Shown here: in pieces, positions 63,910-64,000 of the stretch | Position numbering within the stretch: position 1 is the first letter of the stretch | Layout of the letters: each line of letters starts with the position of its first letter | DNA from: an uncultured Roseibium sp. | GTDB lineage: Bacteria > Pseudomonadota > Alphaproteobacteria > Rhizobiales > Stappiaceae | DNA length: 64,000 nt | Reading direction: 5' to 3' | NCBI RefSeq assembly: GCF_963669205.1 | Contig: NZ_OY769915.1 | Coordinates: 2,578,001-2,642,000 of the forward strand | Notes under the pieces: model-generated | The model's database searches: none | What the model was told of the DNA's origin: nothing | What the model saw: the letters and a program-made list of their open reading frames with translations, nothing else | Program-made: the position numbers and the translations under genes

Positions 63910-63995
63910 TTTTTGCGGCTTTTCACCTTGCAGCGCCCCGCAATAAGCTCGCCGGTGACCGGGCAGGCCGGCCGGATGCGAATTGAGGGAAGCGC

Positions 63996-64000
63996 ATGTC
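63996..64000 (+). CDS. Probable start of a rightward gene, cut by window edge
   Basis: ATG at 63996 preceded by GAGGGAAG at a suitable distance. Only the first codon and two bases are visible, so the product cannot be named. It would be the gene divergent from tetR and probably its target. Confidence 0.4.

Overview
The window looks like a chromosomal segment of an alphaproteobacterium in the order Hyphomicrobiales (Rhizobiales). A marine Stappiaceae member (Roseibium, Labrenzia or Stappia type) is my best guess, inferred from GC-rich sequence, a fused TrpE-TrpG with a Trp leader peptide, a PleC/DivJ/PdhS-type histidine kinase, a pyrB/pseudo-pyrC pair next to plsY-dprA-topA-rnr, a TRAP transporter and cobalamin genes. 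I see no rRNA, tRNA, CRISPR array, insertion sequence or prophage. It reads as core chromosome with a few accessory patches.

Layout. 1-11353 is a mostly leftward block for nucleic acid and precursor metabolism: ruvX, pyrB, inactive-looking pyrC, a DUF3108 secreted protein, plsY, dprA, topA, rnr and a DUF983 protein cut by the window edge. Several junctions overlap by 4 bases. 11492-17373 holds a metallo-beta-lactamase-fold hydrolase, a cupin, an orphan methyltransferase and three envelope proteins (MltB-like transglycosylase, glycine-zipper protein, SH3 protein). 17650-22226 holds an orphan substrate-binding protein, a NemR-like regulator with an Old Yellow Enzyme, and a sugar porter. 22565-33292 holds ilvD, three poorly known proteins including a degenerate secreted caspase-fold protein, trpEG with a readable trpL attenuator, sthA and an amidohydrolase. 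33362-43694 holds an FKBP-rhodanese fusion, an M23 protein, a MarR/EamA pair with a clear operator, a fructokinase, pirin, a small kinase, thiE, and a LysR/mmsA pair.

43958-50583 is a complete cytochrome bd locus: cydD, cydC, cydA, cydB and the 43-residue cydX. 50629-54846 pairs a secreted beta-propeller protein with a TRAP transporter (DctQ, DctM and a TakP-like DctP). 54944-64000 holds dusA, an aspartic protease with a DUF1289 protein, a lipoprotein hydrolase, cobS and cobT, a histidine kinase, a uracil-DNA-glycosylase-like protein, an Lrp regulator and a TetR regulator with twin palindromic operators.

The best non-gene signals are the trp attenuator (about 30001-30141), the shared operator AATATGGAC-N6-GTCC flanking tetR and the ene-reductase gene, the MarR palindrome at 36061-36078 and the twin TetR palindromes at 63876-63909. 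No wholly new multi-gene system stands out. The oddest proteins are the pseudo-caspase (26026-26967), the ligand-less dihydroorotase (8478-9785) and the FKBP-rhodanese fusion (33362-34129).
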